From Cytophagales bacterium (GTDB taxonomy: Bacteria; Bacteroidota; Bacteroidia; Cytophagales; Cyclobacteriaceae): a DNA stretch of 37,695 nucleotides. Position numbers and translations under genes: made by a program. Where the stretch lies: contig WGNT01000154.1 of NCBI GenBank assembly GCA_016124425.1, forward strand, positions 1 to 37,695. Reading direction: 5' to 3'. Below, piece after piece: positions 1-8,685 of this stretch. Positions within the stretch are counted from its first letter, which is position 1, and each line of letters opens with the position of its first letter. The notes beneath the pieces are model-generated. The model made no database searches. It was not told where the DNA came from and was given only the letters and a program-made list of their open reading frames with translations.

Positions 1-1673
1 CAGAGAAAATGCAGGAGATAGACCATCTCAAGTCGCGCTTTTTCGCCAACATCTCCCATGAGTTTCGTACTCCTTTGACGCTCATCCTAGGACCACTTGA
101 AAAATTTATTTCACAGACATTGCCTCAAAATCCGGATAGGGCATTATTTCAGATGATGCAGCGAAATGGCAAAAAATTGCTTCATCTTATCAATCAGCTT
201 CTAGATCTGTCAAAAATCGAAAGCGGAGACATGAAGCTCGTACTAAAACCAACCGACCTGAACACGTTTCTTGAAGGAGTACTGTTATCCTTTGCGTCGC
301 TTGCTGAAAAAAAGAAAATCCGGTACCGCATGATGTGTCCAGCTGAAAAGCTGGTGGCTTATGTCGACTCAGACAAACTCGAAATAATCCTCGTTAATTT
401 GCTTTCCAACGCATTCAAATTCACCCCTGAATTGGGGGAAATTATCGTTACGGTTCAAACGATACCGCTTGAAACCAAACCAAAAGCTATCCCTATACAG
501 CCTACAGACATCGCCTGCACAGGGAGATCCCTCGAGATTATTGTGAAAGATTCTGGAGAAGGGATAGCCGAAGATCAACTCAACAAGATATTTGACCGGT
601 TTTACCAAGTAAGCCCCACGCTCCACGGCGACAAAGAAGGCTCAGGCATCGGCCTTTCGTTAGTGAAGGAACTAGTAGCACTTCATCAGGGCGAGATACG
701 TGTTGAAAACCAACTTCAACAAGGCTGCTGCTTCATTGTAAAGCTGCCAATTTGGATAGCAAACGTAGTAGAACTTTCCATTGACCATCGTGAGGTGAAT
801 ACCTTAATTATTGAGAATACCCTGTCGGATATGGACAAAATGCAACCTGTTGGACCACCGGAAGCAGACGTTGACAGACGTGACTCCGAATACCCTATTA
901 TCCTCGTCATAGAAGATAATGAAGATGTCAGGTTATTTATCCGTGAGACACTAAAATCCACCTATCAGGTTATGGAGGCGGACAATGGCGAAGTTGGCTA
1001 TCAGATGGCTACGGAAAATGTTCCGGACTTGATTCTCAGTGACGTAATGATGCCCAATATGGATGGCATAACTTTGTCAAGGTGTCTAAAAGCTAACACC
1101 AACACCGCACATGTACCTTTGATATTACTCACTGCCAAAGCTAGTGGAGAAGACAAGATAGCGGGACTGGAAACTGGAGCAGATGATTACTTGATAAAGC
1201 CCTTTAATGCTTCGGAGTTACTGGTACGAATTAATAATTTGATAGAAAACCGGAGAAAACTTCGGGATCATTTTAGCCGTGAAATAACATTACAGCCTGC
1301 ATCTGTCGCCATAACGTCCGCAGATGAAAAATTTCTGAATCTAGCTGTCGCGATAATTGAAGCAAATATGGCTGATCCTACTTTTGGAGTAGATACTTTT
1401 TCACGTGAGGTGGGAATGAGTAGAACCCAACTTTTTAGAAAACTTAAAGCGCTTACCAATTACCCTCCAGGGGATTTCATTAGGCTCATGCGATTGAAAA
1501 AAGCAGCCGAACTCTTGCGGGTAAGGGCGGGAAATATCGGAGAGGTGGCCTTTTCAGTAGGATTCCAAGATCCTTCGTATTTTACCAAATCCTTTCAAAA
1601 GCAATTTGGCAAAACCCCGTCAGACTTTTTGGCGGCAAATACTTCCGAAAGCAAAAGCGCTGCACCTAATTGA
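1..1673 (+). CDS. Hybrid histidine kinase / response regulator with AraC HTH (5' partial)
   Basis: This is the C-terminal part of a one-piece two-component regulator of the hybrid type common in Bacteroidota, where they usually control polysaccharide-use loci. Numbering from the first ATG at 9, the order is: DHp box FFANISHEFRTPLT with phospho-acceptor H17; HATPase with N-box NLLSNAFKFTP, G1 DSGEGIAEDQ and G2 GSGIGLSLVKEL; receiver with the acidic pair VIEDNED, phospho-acceptor D345 (LILSDVMMPNMDG) and KPF; and a C-terminal AraC-type double HTH ending in FGKTPSDF. The frame is open through position 3 (codons for E-K precede the ATG), so the sensor half lies before the window and the ATG at 9 is not the real start. 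All catalytic boxes are intact, so the kinase, receiver and DNA-binding parts all look functional. The regulated genes are not visible and may lie upstream of the window. Confidence 0.93.
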   Translation, partial: EKMQEIDHLKSRFFANISHEFRTPLTLILGPLEKFISQTLPQNPDRALFQMMQRNGKKLLHLINQLLDLSKIESGDMKLVLKPTDLNTFLEGVLLSFASLAEKKKIRYRMMCPAEKLVAYVDSDKLEIILVNLLSNAFKFTPELGEIIVTVQTIPLETKPKAIPIQPTDIACTGRSLEIIVKDSGEGIAEDQLNKIFDRFYQVSPTLHGDKEGSGIGLSLVKELVALHQGEIRVENQLQQGCCFIVKLPIWIANVVELSIDHREVNTLIIENTLSDMDKMQPVGPPEADVDRRDSEYPIILVIEDNEDVRLFIRETLKSTYQVMEADNGEVGYQMATENVPDLILSDVMMPNMDGITLSRCLKANTNTAHVPLILLTAKASGEDKIAGLETGADDYLIKPFNASELLVRINNLIENRRKLRDHFSREITLQPASVAITSADEKFLNLAVAIIEANMADPTFGVDTFSREVGMSRTQLFRKLKALTNYPPGDFIRLMRLKKAAELLRVRAGNIGEVAFSVGFQDPSYFTKSFQKQFGKTPSDFLAANTSESKSAAPN

Positions 1674-1777
1674 TACGACAAATATGTCACAACCACCTAA
1701 AACCACTATTCCATCCTACCCCCTACCTGTCACTGGAGTAATCCTATACCACTCATTTTCAGAATCAGGGAATAACG

Positions 1778-2227
1778 CTAGCTTTCATCAACGAGTTGTT
1801 TGATTTTGTTTCCTTCAAAGACAAAGGTTGATTTCCCCTTTAACGACAAAGTATCTCCCTTTTTAGGTCCCTCAGGAATATCCATCGCTAGAACCCCAAC
1901 ATAGTCCACGGCAATCGTGACAGTATCTTGGCTGACTTCCCAGGATACAATATCTTGCTTTCGGCTGGAAAAGTACTGCTTCGCTTCTTCAGCCTGTCTC
2001 ACAAAATCTCCAATACCTTCGATACGCATCTCAACGGTGCCATTACTTACGTTTTCGAAGACAATAGCATCGGAAAAATTGGATACCATTCCCGGCACAT
2101 CAAACGCGTTGTAAGCCGCTACATAGTCCTTTACAATCTCCAATTTCTCTTGATCATTCGTTGAAGGAGTGCATGCCATGTGTTGGATCATTAAAAGGCC
2201 CGCAAAAACCTTTAGTTTCGTATTCAT
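1778..2227 (-). CDS. SnoaL-like / NTF2-fold putative lipoprotein
   Basis: A 149-residue protein starting at ATG 2227. The N-terminus has a short hydrophobic stretch (VFAGLLMIQHMAC) ending in Cys19, which looks like an imperfect lipobox, so export and lipidation are likely but not certain. The mature part resembles the SnoaL-like/NTF2 cone fold: an N-terminal helix with VKDYVAAYNAFDVPGMVSNF followed by alternating strands. This reading rests on pattern similarity only; no catalytic residues can be assigned. It stands alone between convergent neighbours, with a TAATTTTG -7 box just upstream. It could be an enzyme of polyketide-cyclase or isomerase type, or just a ligand-binding lipoprotein; the specific function is unknown. 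Confidence 0.72.
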   Translation of the reverse strand: MNTKLKVFAGLLMIQHMACTPSTNDQEKLEIVKDYVAAYNAFDVPGMVSNFSDAIVFENVSNGTVEMRIEGIGDFVRQAEEAKQYFSSRKQDIVSWEVSQDTVTIAVDYVGVLAMDIPEGPKKGDTLSLKGKSTFVFEGNKIKQLVDES

Positions 2228-2252
2228 AAACTGACTGCATCAAATGAAAACC

Positions 2253-2260
2253 CAAAATTA
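2253..2260 (-). promoter_or_regulatory. Candidate -7 box for the SnoaL-like gene
   Basis: On the minus strand this reads TAATTTTG, a full match to the Bacteroidota TAnnTTTG -7 element, 25 nt upstream of the ATG at 2227. No convincing TTG/TTTG -33 element is present at the usual spacing, so this is only a candidate. Confidence 0.35.
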
Positions 2261-2518
2261 AATGCCCTCAACGAAAAATAAAATCCTTTCCGACGATTTT
2301 GACGCGGTTTCAACTTACCGTTTAGATGCACACCTTCGCGTGTTCTGCTCATCTGAATGTAATTCGACAGCCATTGAAAAACTGGATTCTCCGAAAATTA
2401 TGTCCGCTTTTACTCCTGTTCCTAATCTAACAGAAGGTTGCGCCTTGACGGGCTTCATCAGCTATTTTTCCGGCCAAAGTGGGAGGCGTCCGTATTGTTT
2501 CACAGGATGAACCTCACT

Positions 2519-3331
2519 TCAAGGTCGAAACGCTAACTCAGCAAACACGGGAAGGTGATCGGAAGCATAGGTCTCGGAAATCACCTTATGTTGAATAACC
2601 CTGAACGTTTCTTTGGGGCTAAACGCGATAAAATCTATGGCTCGGGTTGGATTGATTACCGGAATGGTAGGTTCGCAATCATCACAGGTCCTTTTGAAGG
2701 TTTTATCCAGCAACTGAATCGTCTCACTACCCGGGTATGCGTTGAAATCTCCCGCTACTATCATAGGGAGCGCGTTCTCTGCTGCGAATGCGGAGATTGC
2801 TTCAACCTGCATGGTTCGGGTGATTTCATCCCCAACCTCCAAATGGGTGACGCCGAAGAGAAACTCAACGCCTTGCGGCATGCGGATGATGGCTGTGGCT
2901 AAAACTCTCGGTTCCGACTTGACTTGGACATTGGCAGGCAAGGGAACCGTCTGCATACCATCTATATCGAATCGCGACAAAATAGCTACCCCATACTCAC
3001 CACCGTCATGGTCTATCGCTTTCCCAAAGTAGTAGGCTTTCATCCCGGTTTTTTCCGCCAAGACACGAGCCTGATCCACATTCCCAGACCTATTGACGTG
3101 TACATCCACTTCCTGTAGGGCCACGACATCAGGTCGCTGATCGTTGATCACTGTCGCAATCGCATCAAGATCAATGAATCCAGCTTCTTTGCTTGGTGGG
3201 TTTGCATGATGGATATTATAGCACAAAACCCGAATCAGGGGCGGGTTTTCATTTGAGGTTGCCGAATCGTTAAACGGCGCTACCAACAGGGCAACACTTC
3301 CTAAAAGGGTTATAAAATCGAGCCACACCAT
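2519..3331 (-). CDS. Endonuclease/exonuclease/phosphatase-family hydrolase
   Basis: A 270-residue protein of the EEP (DNase I-like) superfamily, which cleaves phosphodiester or phosphomonoester bonds in nucleic acids, lipids or inositol phosphates with a divalent metal. I chose ATG 3331 rather than the farther in-frame TTG (3379) because the ATG puts a membrane/signal stretch (VWLDFITLLGSVALLVAP) at the N-terminus. Family landmarks follow in order: RVLCYNIHHA, VVALQEVD (metal-binding Glu), a central THLEV, VAGDFNAYPGS (catalytic GDFN) and the terminal SDHLPVFAEL (catalytic Asp-His). All expected catalytic residues are present. The N-terminal segment suggests export to the periplasm or membrane anchoring, which would fit scavenging of phosphate or lipid head groups. 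The substrate cannot be told from sequence. Confidence 0.88.
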   Translation of the reverse strand: MVWLDFITLLGSVALLVAPFNDSATSNENPPLIRVLCYNIHHANPPSKEAGFIDLDAIATVINDQRPDVVALQEVDVHVNRSGNVDQARVLAEKTGMKAYYFGKAIDHDGGEYGVAILSRFDIDGMQTVPLPANVQVKSEPRVLATAIIRMPQGVEFLFGVTHLEVGDEITRTMQVEAISAFAAENALPMIVAGDFNAYPGSETIQLLDKTFKRTCDDCEPTIPVINPTRAIDFIAFSPKETFRVIQHKVISETYASDHLPVFAELAFRP

Positions 3332-3629
3332 AGATGTCTTTATTCGTTGAGCATGACAAAGGTTGGAAATAAAGCACAAATTCCCAACATGATTAGCTCA
3401 TTCGATAAAGTGTCTAGCATTGCAGCAAAATTCATAGTCATGCAGCGGCCTTTCGGACACATACAATAGCTTGGGTGAAAGGATTGATAATCCACTTAAA
3501 TTAATAATTTACCACTCCTCAGGAAAAAAAGATTTTCAAATTTTTTAAAACTGAATTATAAAATAGTATGATTATTGAAAATTAACTTATATATTGAGCG
3601 TATATAGCACTAAGGTAAACTATTGTACT

Positions 3630-4007
3630 ATGAAAAAGCTAATCTTACCAATATTATTCGTTTTTTTCGTTTCTTCCCAAACTTTCAGTCAGGATGTAAA
3701 CGGAATGGAAACCTACCCGGCAAAGGAAGGACATCTATACCAGGAGTTTGATTCCTATCAATTGGATGAAACCTTGCCCGATAAAGTATCCCTGACCGAG
3801 CTAAGAGTAGACAATGTAGAACGTATGCCTATCGCAGTTCCCCCCTTGGGAAATTACGTGAGCTTTCAGCTAAAGAAATTACGCGTCCCATCTAATGCCT
3901 CCCTTCCAGCATTGGAGCGCAAAGGTAAATTATCCGATACTGAAGAATTGCTCTACCCGGAACGTGTCTTCTATGTAATCTTTCCGGAGAAGCGCACGGA
4001 TGATTAA
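3630..4007 (+). CDS. Small secreted protein of unknown function
   Basis: A 125-residue ORF read from ATG 3630, which gives a classic Sec signal peptide (MKKLILPILFVFFVSSQTFS, cleavage probably before QDVNG). The alternative start at 3594 adds 12 residues in front of the signal and is less likely. The mature part is charged and Pro-rich with motifs LTELRVDNVERMPIAVPP and a C-terminal YPERVFYVIFPEK; I recognise no domain. It is flanked by an AT-rich 298-bp gap upstream with no clear promoter and stands alone. It is probably a periplasmic or outer-membrane-associated small protein restricted to relatives. Function unknown. Confidence 0.7.
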   Translation: MKKLILPILFVFFVSSQTFSQDVNGMETYPAKEGHLYQEFDSYQLDETLPDKVSLTELRVDNVERMPIAVPPLGNYVSFQLKKLRVPSNASLPALERKGKLSDTEELLYPERVFYVIFPEKRTDD

Positions 4008-4186
4008 GCACGCTCCCCAGTTTCTACTCCCCTACTCATCAAAAAAGCAGGTCTGCTTAGGCTGAACAATTTTTTTTAATTAGCGGAATTTCTTTCTTTA
4101 CCGGCGGATATTTTGGTTACCTTAGTGCGTTATGGCGGGTAGATACTATCTGCTGCTAGAATCATTCTTTTGATAATGCTACGTAC

Positions 4187-5140
4187 ATGAAACCCATTCG
4201 TATTGCCTCCGTCCAGTTTGAACATAAAAGTGGAAACAAGGATTATAACCTCAAGATCATCGAAGATTTTTGCCGCAACGCGGCTGAAGCAGGTGCGGAT
4301 ATCATTTCCTTTCATGAATGTGCCATCTCCGGATACAGTTTTGCCCGTAACCTCAGTAAGGAGCAATTGTTAGCAGTATCAGAGTACATTCCTGATGGTC
4401 CAAGCACAGCAAAACTTATTTCGTTGGCGGCGAAGTTCAACCTGTCTATCCTTGCCGGACTATTTGAGAAAGACGTTGATGAAAATATCTACAACACGTA
4501 TGTGTGTGTATCTAAAGATGGTCTGCTTGCCAAGCACAGTAAGCTGCATCCGTTCATTCATCCGAGTTTGCAGCCAGGAAATTGCTATTGCGTATTTGAG
4601 CTTTTGGGATGGAAATGTGGCATTTTGATCTGTTATGATAATAACATTATAGAGAATGTAAGGGCCACACATTTACTCGGAGCTGATGTCATATTCATGC
4701 CCCATGTCACCATGTGCACACCATCTTCGCGGCCGGGTGCCGGCTTTGTCGATCCCGTCCTTTGGGATAACCGGCATAAAGACCCGACCTCGCTTCGGAT
4801 AGAATTTGATGGATTAAAGGGCCGGGCCTGGCTGATGAAATGGCTGCCTGCAAGGGCATATGACAACGGCATTTACGTCGTCTTCTCGAACCCCATTGGG
4901 ATGGATGATGACCAGCTCAAAAACGGATGCTCCATGATTTTAGATCCCTTTGGAGACATCCTCGCCGAATGCAGGAAACTGGACAACGACATGGTGGTCG
5001 CCATGCTGACGCCAGAAAAATTAACCCAAGCAGGTGGCAATAGATATAAAAAGGCAAGAAGACCAGAACTCTATGATAAGATTCTCGGTTCGGAACATGC
5101 TTCAGAACAAAAGGTGGCTTGGATCTCACCTTCAAACTAA
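4187..5140 (+). CDS. Carbon-nitrogen hydrolase (nitrilase superfamily)
   Basis: A 317-residue cytoplasmic amidase-type enzyme. The nitrilase catalytic triad is visible: E44 in SFHECAISGY, K119 in KHSKLHPF and C149 in GILICYDNN. The family opening IRIASVQFE and the closing segment GCSMILDPFGDILAE also fit. Nitrilase-superfamily enzymes hydrolyse amides such as N-carbamoyl-D-amino acids, N-carbamoylputrescine, omega-amides or ureido compounds; none of these can be selected here. An extended loop between residues about 175 and 220 (SSRPGAGFVDPVLWD region) lies after the nucleophile, where substrate specificity is usually set. It is followed 29 bp later by a NUDIX gene on the same strand, so the two may be co-transcribed. 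Confidence 0.9.
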   Translation: MKPIRIASVQFEHKSGNKDYNLKIIEDFCRNAAEAGADIISFHECAISGYSFARNLSKEQLLAVSEYIPDGPSTAKLISLAAKFNLSILAGLFEKDVDENIYNTYVCVSKDGLLAKHSKLHPFIHPSLQPGNCYCVFELLGWKCGILICYDNNIIENVRATHLLGADVIFMPHVTMCTPSSRPGAGFVDPVLWDNRHKDPTSLRIEFDGLKGRAWLMKWLPARAYDNGIYVVFSNPIGMDDDQLKNGCSMILDPFGDILAECRKLDNDMVVAMLTPEKLTQAGGNRYKKARRPELYDKILGSEHASEQKVAWISPSN

Positions 5141-5169
5141 TACGTTTATCCCTCCAAAACTTCTACCCA

Positions 5170-5574
5170 ATGGCTTTAACAATTCCTGATTGCTTTTACC
5201 GGATTAGTGTAAAAGCAATCATCTACAACGATACAAAAAGATTTATGCTTGTAAAAGAGGAAAACGGGTTATGGGAGCTTCCCGGTGGTGGGTTGGATTT
5301 TGGAGAACATCCACACGAAGGATTAAAACGTGAAATCTGGGAAGAGATGGGACTGCGAACGACCTACATTGCAGCGCAACCCAATTATTTTTTTACGTGT
5401 ATAAATCACAAAGGCGTCCATATATCCAACGTAATGTATGAGACCCAGCTTGAAAATGAACAATTTACGCCTACCCCCGAATGCATCGAAATACGTTACT
5501 TTTCCCCCGAAGAGGTCATGGAACGTGATGATATGTATCCTAACGTGGTCGCGTTTGCGAAGCTTCTACACTAA
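5170..5574 (+). CDS. NUDIX hydrolase
   Basis: A 134-residue NUDIX protein from ATG 5170. A TTG start at 5119 would overlap the preceding gene and add residues with no family match. The NUDIX box Gx5Ex7REUxEExGU is perfect, running from GGLDFGE to REIWEEMGL, so metal-dependent hydrolysis of a nucleoside diphosphate linked to another moiety is expected. The protein is close to the minimal fold size and carries no extra domain that would show the substrate. It lies 29 bp downstream of the nitrilase-family gene and ends just before a strong terminator. House-cleaning of damaged nucleotides or ADP-sugar/NADH hydrolysis are the usual roles. Confidence 0.9.
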   Translation: MALTIPDCFYRISVKAIIYNDTKRFMLVKEENGLWELPGGGLDFGEHPHEGLKREIWEEMGLRTTYIAAQPNYFFTCINHKGVHISNVMYETQLENEQFTPTPECIEIRYFSPEEVMERDDMYPNVVAFAKLLH

Positions 5575-5634
5575 AACGACGCATCAGTATTATCCTGTGT
5601 GAAACTTGTATAAAGGGCCCCTGCTAGCGTTAAA

Positions 5635-5669
5635 AAAAAGGCCTTCTATAAGGGACAGAAGGCCTTTTT
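5635..5669. terminator. Bidirectional rho-independent terminator
   Basis: Arms AAAAAGGCCTTCT (5635-5647) and AGAAGGCCTTTTT (5657-5669) pair perfectly over 13 bp around a 9-nt loop. A T-run follows on either strand, so the hairpin can end both the plus-strand NUDIX transcript and the minus-strand acnA transcript. Confidence 0.88.
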
Positions 5670-5687
5670 ACGGCAATTTTTTGGTTC

Positions 5688-8468
5688 TTATTTGGCCAAA
5701 AACTGGCGCAAAACATAGTGAAGTATGCCTCCGTTTCGGTAATAGGCGATTTCTATGCTGCTATCAAGCCGGCATATTACCTCAAAGGCAACACTTGCCC
5801 CATCTGGTTTGCGGGCTTTTATCTGAAGGGTTTTGAGGGGAGATAAGCCATCAGCAATCCCGGTTATCTCATAAGATTCCAACCCGGTGAGGCCAAGAGA
5901 CGCTCCGGATTGGCCTGGCATATACTGTAGGGGAAGTACTCCCATCCCCACGAGATTGCTTCGGTGAATCCGCTCATAGCTCTCAGCCAACACAGCCTTT
6001 ATTCCCAGTAAAGTTGTACCTTTTGCTGCCCAGTCCCGAGAACTTCCGCTGCCGTACTCCTTTCCTGCAAGCACGATTAGAGACACTCCCGCTTCTTGAT
6101 AACTTTTTGATGCTTCGTAGACGGACATTTCCTGTCCTGAAGGAATATGGAGCGTATATCCTCCTTCTCGCTTTACAAGCTGGTTTTTGATTCGTACGTT
6201 CGCAAAGGTACCGCGTACCATTACTTCATCGTTGCCTCGCCTAGAACCGTAGGAATTAAACTGGGCAAATTCAACTCCCTTCTCAATGAGAAACTTTCCT
6301 GCCGGTGAGTTTGCCGAAAATGAACCGGCTGGGGAAATGTGGTCTGTCGTAATGGAATCTCCCAGCTTTAACAAAACATGCGCGTTGAAAATATCCTTAG
6401 GCTCGGGCACTTCCGAAGATATACCTTCAAAAAATGGTGCCTCCTTTATATAGGTAGAGCGTTCAGACCACTTATAAATTTTATCGGAAGGTGCCGTGAG
6501 TGCCTTCCATTGTTCATTGCCCTCAAATATTTCGCCGTAATTTCGCTGAAAATCCTGTGGCGAGAGTACGCGGTGTATCACCTCGAAAATTTCTTCATGA
6601 CTAGGCCAAATGTCTTTCAAGTAGACCGGCTCCAGATTCGGGTCATATCCCAGAGGTTCTTCATTAAGGTCTACGTCCACTCTACCTGCCAATGCGTAAG
6701 CCACGACCAGCATGGGAGACATGAGGTAGTTCATCTTCACTTGTGGATGTACCCGAGCTTCAAAGTTCCTGTTTCCGGAAAGGACGGAAGCTACCACCAG
6801 GTCATTTTCCTCCACTGCTTTCGCAATATGTTTGGGAAGCGGGCCGGAATTTCCGATACACGAAGTACAACCGTAGCCAACTACATGAAAACGAAGTGCC
6901 TCTAAGTCTTCCAACAACCCGGCATTTTGTAGGTAGTCGGTTACAACCTTGGACCCGGGGGCAAGGGAAGTTTTCACCCAAGGTTTTACGTCAAGACCTC
7001 TTTGGCGAGCTTTCTTGGCCATCAAACCGGCGCCAACCATTACACTTGGATTGGAGGTATTGGTACAAGAGGTGATGGCTGCGATGACTACCGACCCATC
7101 ATAAAGTGTAAATTTTTCATTGTGTATCTTGACAACGACCGATTTCAGTCCGTTTTTTATTTTTGTTTCTATTTCTATCTCATCATCCGCCTGCAAGGGC
7201 TCTTCCTCTATGGGCTGATTGCTTCCGCCTTCCCCAAACCACCGAACATCTTCCCGCTTATCTATGGGAATATACTCTCTGCCATGTACTTCCCTAAGCA
7301 GACTGCCAAACTTATTCTTGAACTCGCGAAGCAGAATTTTGTCTTGCGGCCTCTTTGGCCCAGAAACAGTTGGTTCTACAGTTCCGAGATCCAATTCAAC
7401 AACCATGGAGTATTCGATGGCGTCTTCATCCTTTCGCCAAAGCATATTTGCCTTCGCGTATGTTTTTACCAGTTCAATTTGATCAGCGGCACGGTTTGTT
7501 TTTTCCATGTAATCGAGTGTCCTGTCGTCAATGGGGAAATAGGTGACCGTACACCCGAATTCTGGCGACATATTCGAGATGGTAGCCCTGTCCGGAACAG
7601 AAAGGTGATCCAGGCCTGGGCCAAACACTTCCACAAACTTTCCTACCACCCCGGTCCTTCTGAGTAATTCCGTAATGGTAAGTACCATATCCGTTGCTGT
7701 GGTACCTAAGGGAAGTTTTCCCGTCAGCTTGAGACCTACAACCTGTGGCATAATGAAGTAGATGGGCTGACCCAAGATGGCGGCTTCTGCCTCGATGCCA
7801 CCTACGCCCCAGCCTACCACCCCAATTCCGTTAACCATGGGTGTGTGGGAATCCGTTCCCACCAAGGTATCGGGAAAAACCAATCCATCTCGGGCGATGA
7901 CTCCCTGGGCAAGGTACTCAAGGTTTACCTGATGGCAGATTCCCATACCAGGGGGTACCACCGAAAAGTTGTCAAATGACTTTTGAGCCCACTTGAGAAA
8001 CTCATACCGTTCCCCATTACGCTCATATTCTACATCCACGTTTTTCTTGTAGGAATAGTCAGTACCAAAAAAATCTACCTGAACGGAATGATCAATAACT
8101 AAATCAACTGGAATAAGCGGATTAATGTCATCCGGGTTTTTCCCTTTTCTGGCAGCTTCCGCACGGAGTGAGGCGATATCCACCACTGCAGGTACTCCCG
8201 TGAAATCCTGCATCAACACCCGAGCCGGTTTAAATGGAATATCCTTATCGGAGGAGGCTGGCTTCCAGTCAAGGATTGTAGCTAAGTTTTCCTTTGTTAT
8301 CGCAAAATCATCAAAATTCCTAAGGGCATTTTCAAGTAATATGCGTATTGAAAACGGCAATTGCTTGATTCCATAACCTTGATTTTGAAGCTCTTCCAAA
8401 CTCCAATACGTCAATTCTCCCTTTGCTGTATTTAGGGACTTTTTGATCTTATATGGGTCTAATGACAT
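5688..8468 (-). CDS. acnA: Aconitate hydratase A
   Basis: Interconverts citrate and isocitrate in the TCA cycle using a [4Fe-4S] cluster. With the start at ATG 8468 the protein is 926 residues, normal for the AcnA/IRP type. The upstream in-frame ATG at 8528 is less likely because the family N-terminus begins about here (SLDPYKIKKSL) and the candidate -7 box lies between the two starts. Cluster ligands are visible at C468 (TSCTNTSNPS) and C534/C537 (GYGCTSCIG), with the family spacing of 66 and 3 residues. Other signatures are GVGGIEAEAA, the swivel-domain GDSITTDHISPAG and GSSRDWAAKG. The gene appears monocistronic, bounded by the terminator at 5635-5669 and its own promoter. Confidence 0.97.
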   Translation of the reverse strand: MSLDPYKIKKSLNTAKGELTYWSLEELQNQGYGIKQLPFSIRILLENALRNFDDFAITKENLATILDWKPASSDKDIPFKPARVLMQDFTGVPAVVDIASLRAEAARKGKNPDDINPLIPVDLVIDHSVQVDFFGTDYSYKKNVDVEYERNGERYEFLKWAQKSFDNFSVVPPGMGICHQVNLEYLAQGVIARDGLVFPDTLVGTDSHTPMVNGIGVVGWGVGGIEAEAAILGQPIYFIMPQVVGLKLTGKLPLGTTATDMVLTITELLRRTGVVGKFVEVFGPGLDHLSVPDRATISNMSPEFGCTVTYFPIDDRTLDYMEKTNRAADQIELVKTYAKANMLWRKDEDAIEYSMVVELDLGTVEPTVSGPKRPQDKILLREFKNKFGSLLREVHGREYIPIDKREDVRWFGEGGSNQPIEEEPLQADDEIEIETKIKNGLKSVVVKIHNEKFTLYDGSVVIAAITSCTNTSNPSVMVGAGLMAKKARQRGLDVKPWVKTSLAPGSKVVTDYLQNAGLLEDLEALRFHVVGYGCTSCIGNSGPLPKHIAKAVEENDLVVASVLSGNRNFEARVHPQVKMNYLMSPMLVVAYALAGRVDVDLNEEPLGYDPNLEPVYLKDIWPSHEEIFEVIHRVLSPQDFQRNYGEIFEGNEQWKALTAPSDKIYKWSERSTYIKEAPFFEGISSEVPEPKDIFNAHVLLKLGDSITTDHISPAGSFSANSPAGKFLIEKGVEFAQFNSYGSRRGNDEVMVRGTFANVRIKNQLVKREGGYTLHIPSGQEMSVYEASKSYQEAGVSLIVLAGKEYGSGSSRDWAAKGTTLLGIKAVLAESYERIHRSNLVGMGVLPLQYMPGQSGASLGLTGLESYEITGIADGLSPLKTLQIKARKPDGASVAFEVICRLDSSIEIAYYRNGGILHYVLRQFLAK

Positions 8469-8488
8469 AAGTAAACTGTTTAACGGGT

Positions 8489-8516
8489 TAAAAATAGGTT
8501 TAACTAAATAACTCAA
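8489..8516 (-). promoter_or_regulatory. Candidate acnA promoter
   Basis: On the minus strand TTG (8516-8514), 17 nt, then TATTTTTA (8496-8489), a 7/8 match to TAnnTTTG. It lies 20 nt upstream of ATG 8468 and would place transcription initiation downstream of the alternative ATG at 8528. Confidence 0.4.
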
Positions 8517-8650
8517 TGCGAACGGCATTAATTCCTATTGGTGGGGTTTTTGTTCCGATAGTTGGGGCTGTAGCCACCGTTTTCCAAAAGCAGAAACCAG
8601 AATAATACAATCTGTCTCCAGACTAATACGGAATCTATCCGGCGTGGAGT

Positions 8651-8681
8651 TAAAAAAAAAGGCGGAAAAAATCCGCCTTTT
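8651..8681 (-). terminator. Rho-independent terminator of the mla operon
   Basis: Arms AAAAGGCGGA (8657-8666) and TCCGCCTTTT (8672-8681) pair around a 5-nt A-rich loop. Read on the minus strand, the hairpin runs into a T9 tract just after the mlaD stop codon at 8686. Confidence 0.88.
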
Positions 8682-8685
8682 AAAG

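Noticed and set aside
9-11. ATG at 9 as a true start of the hybrid kinase
   Set aside because: The frame stays open to the window edge and the sequence starts directly at the DHp domain, which always follows a sensor part in this protein type.
2262-2510. 82-codon plus-strand ORF in the gap between two minus-strand genes
   Set aside because: No domain, signal peptide or ribosome site; it begins next to the promoter box of the SnoaL-like gene. The 291-bp gap 2228-2518 otherwise holds nothing I recognise.
3332-3629. 298-bp AT-rich gap, checked for RNA genes or promoters
   Set aside because: No tRNA-like cloverleaf, TAnnTTTG box or strong hairpin found by eye.
4041-4080. AAGCAGGTCTGCTT hairpin followed by T-rich sequence after the small secreted gene
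   Set aside because: The stem is only about 5 bp and the T-run lies too far away to call a terminator.
6378-7667. Long plus-strand ORFs of 175 and 221 codons inside acnA
   Set aside because: They lie antisense to well-conserved aconitase sequence with all cluster ligands, and their translations have no protein-like features.
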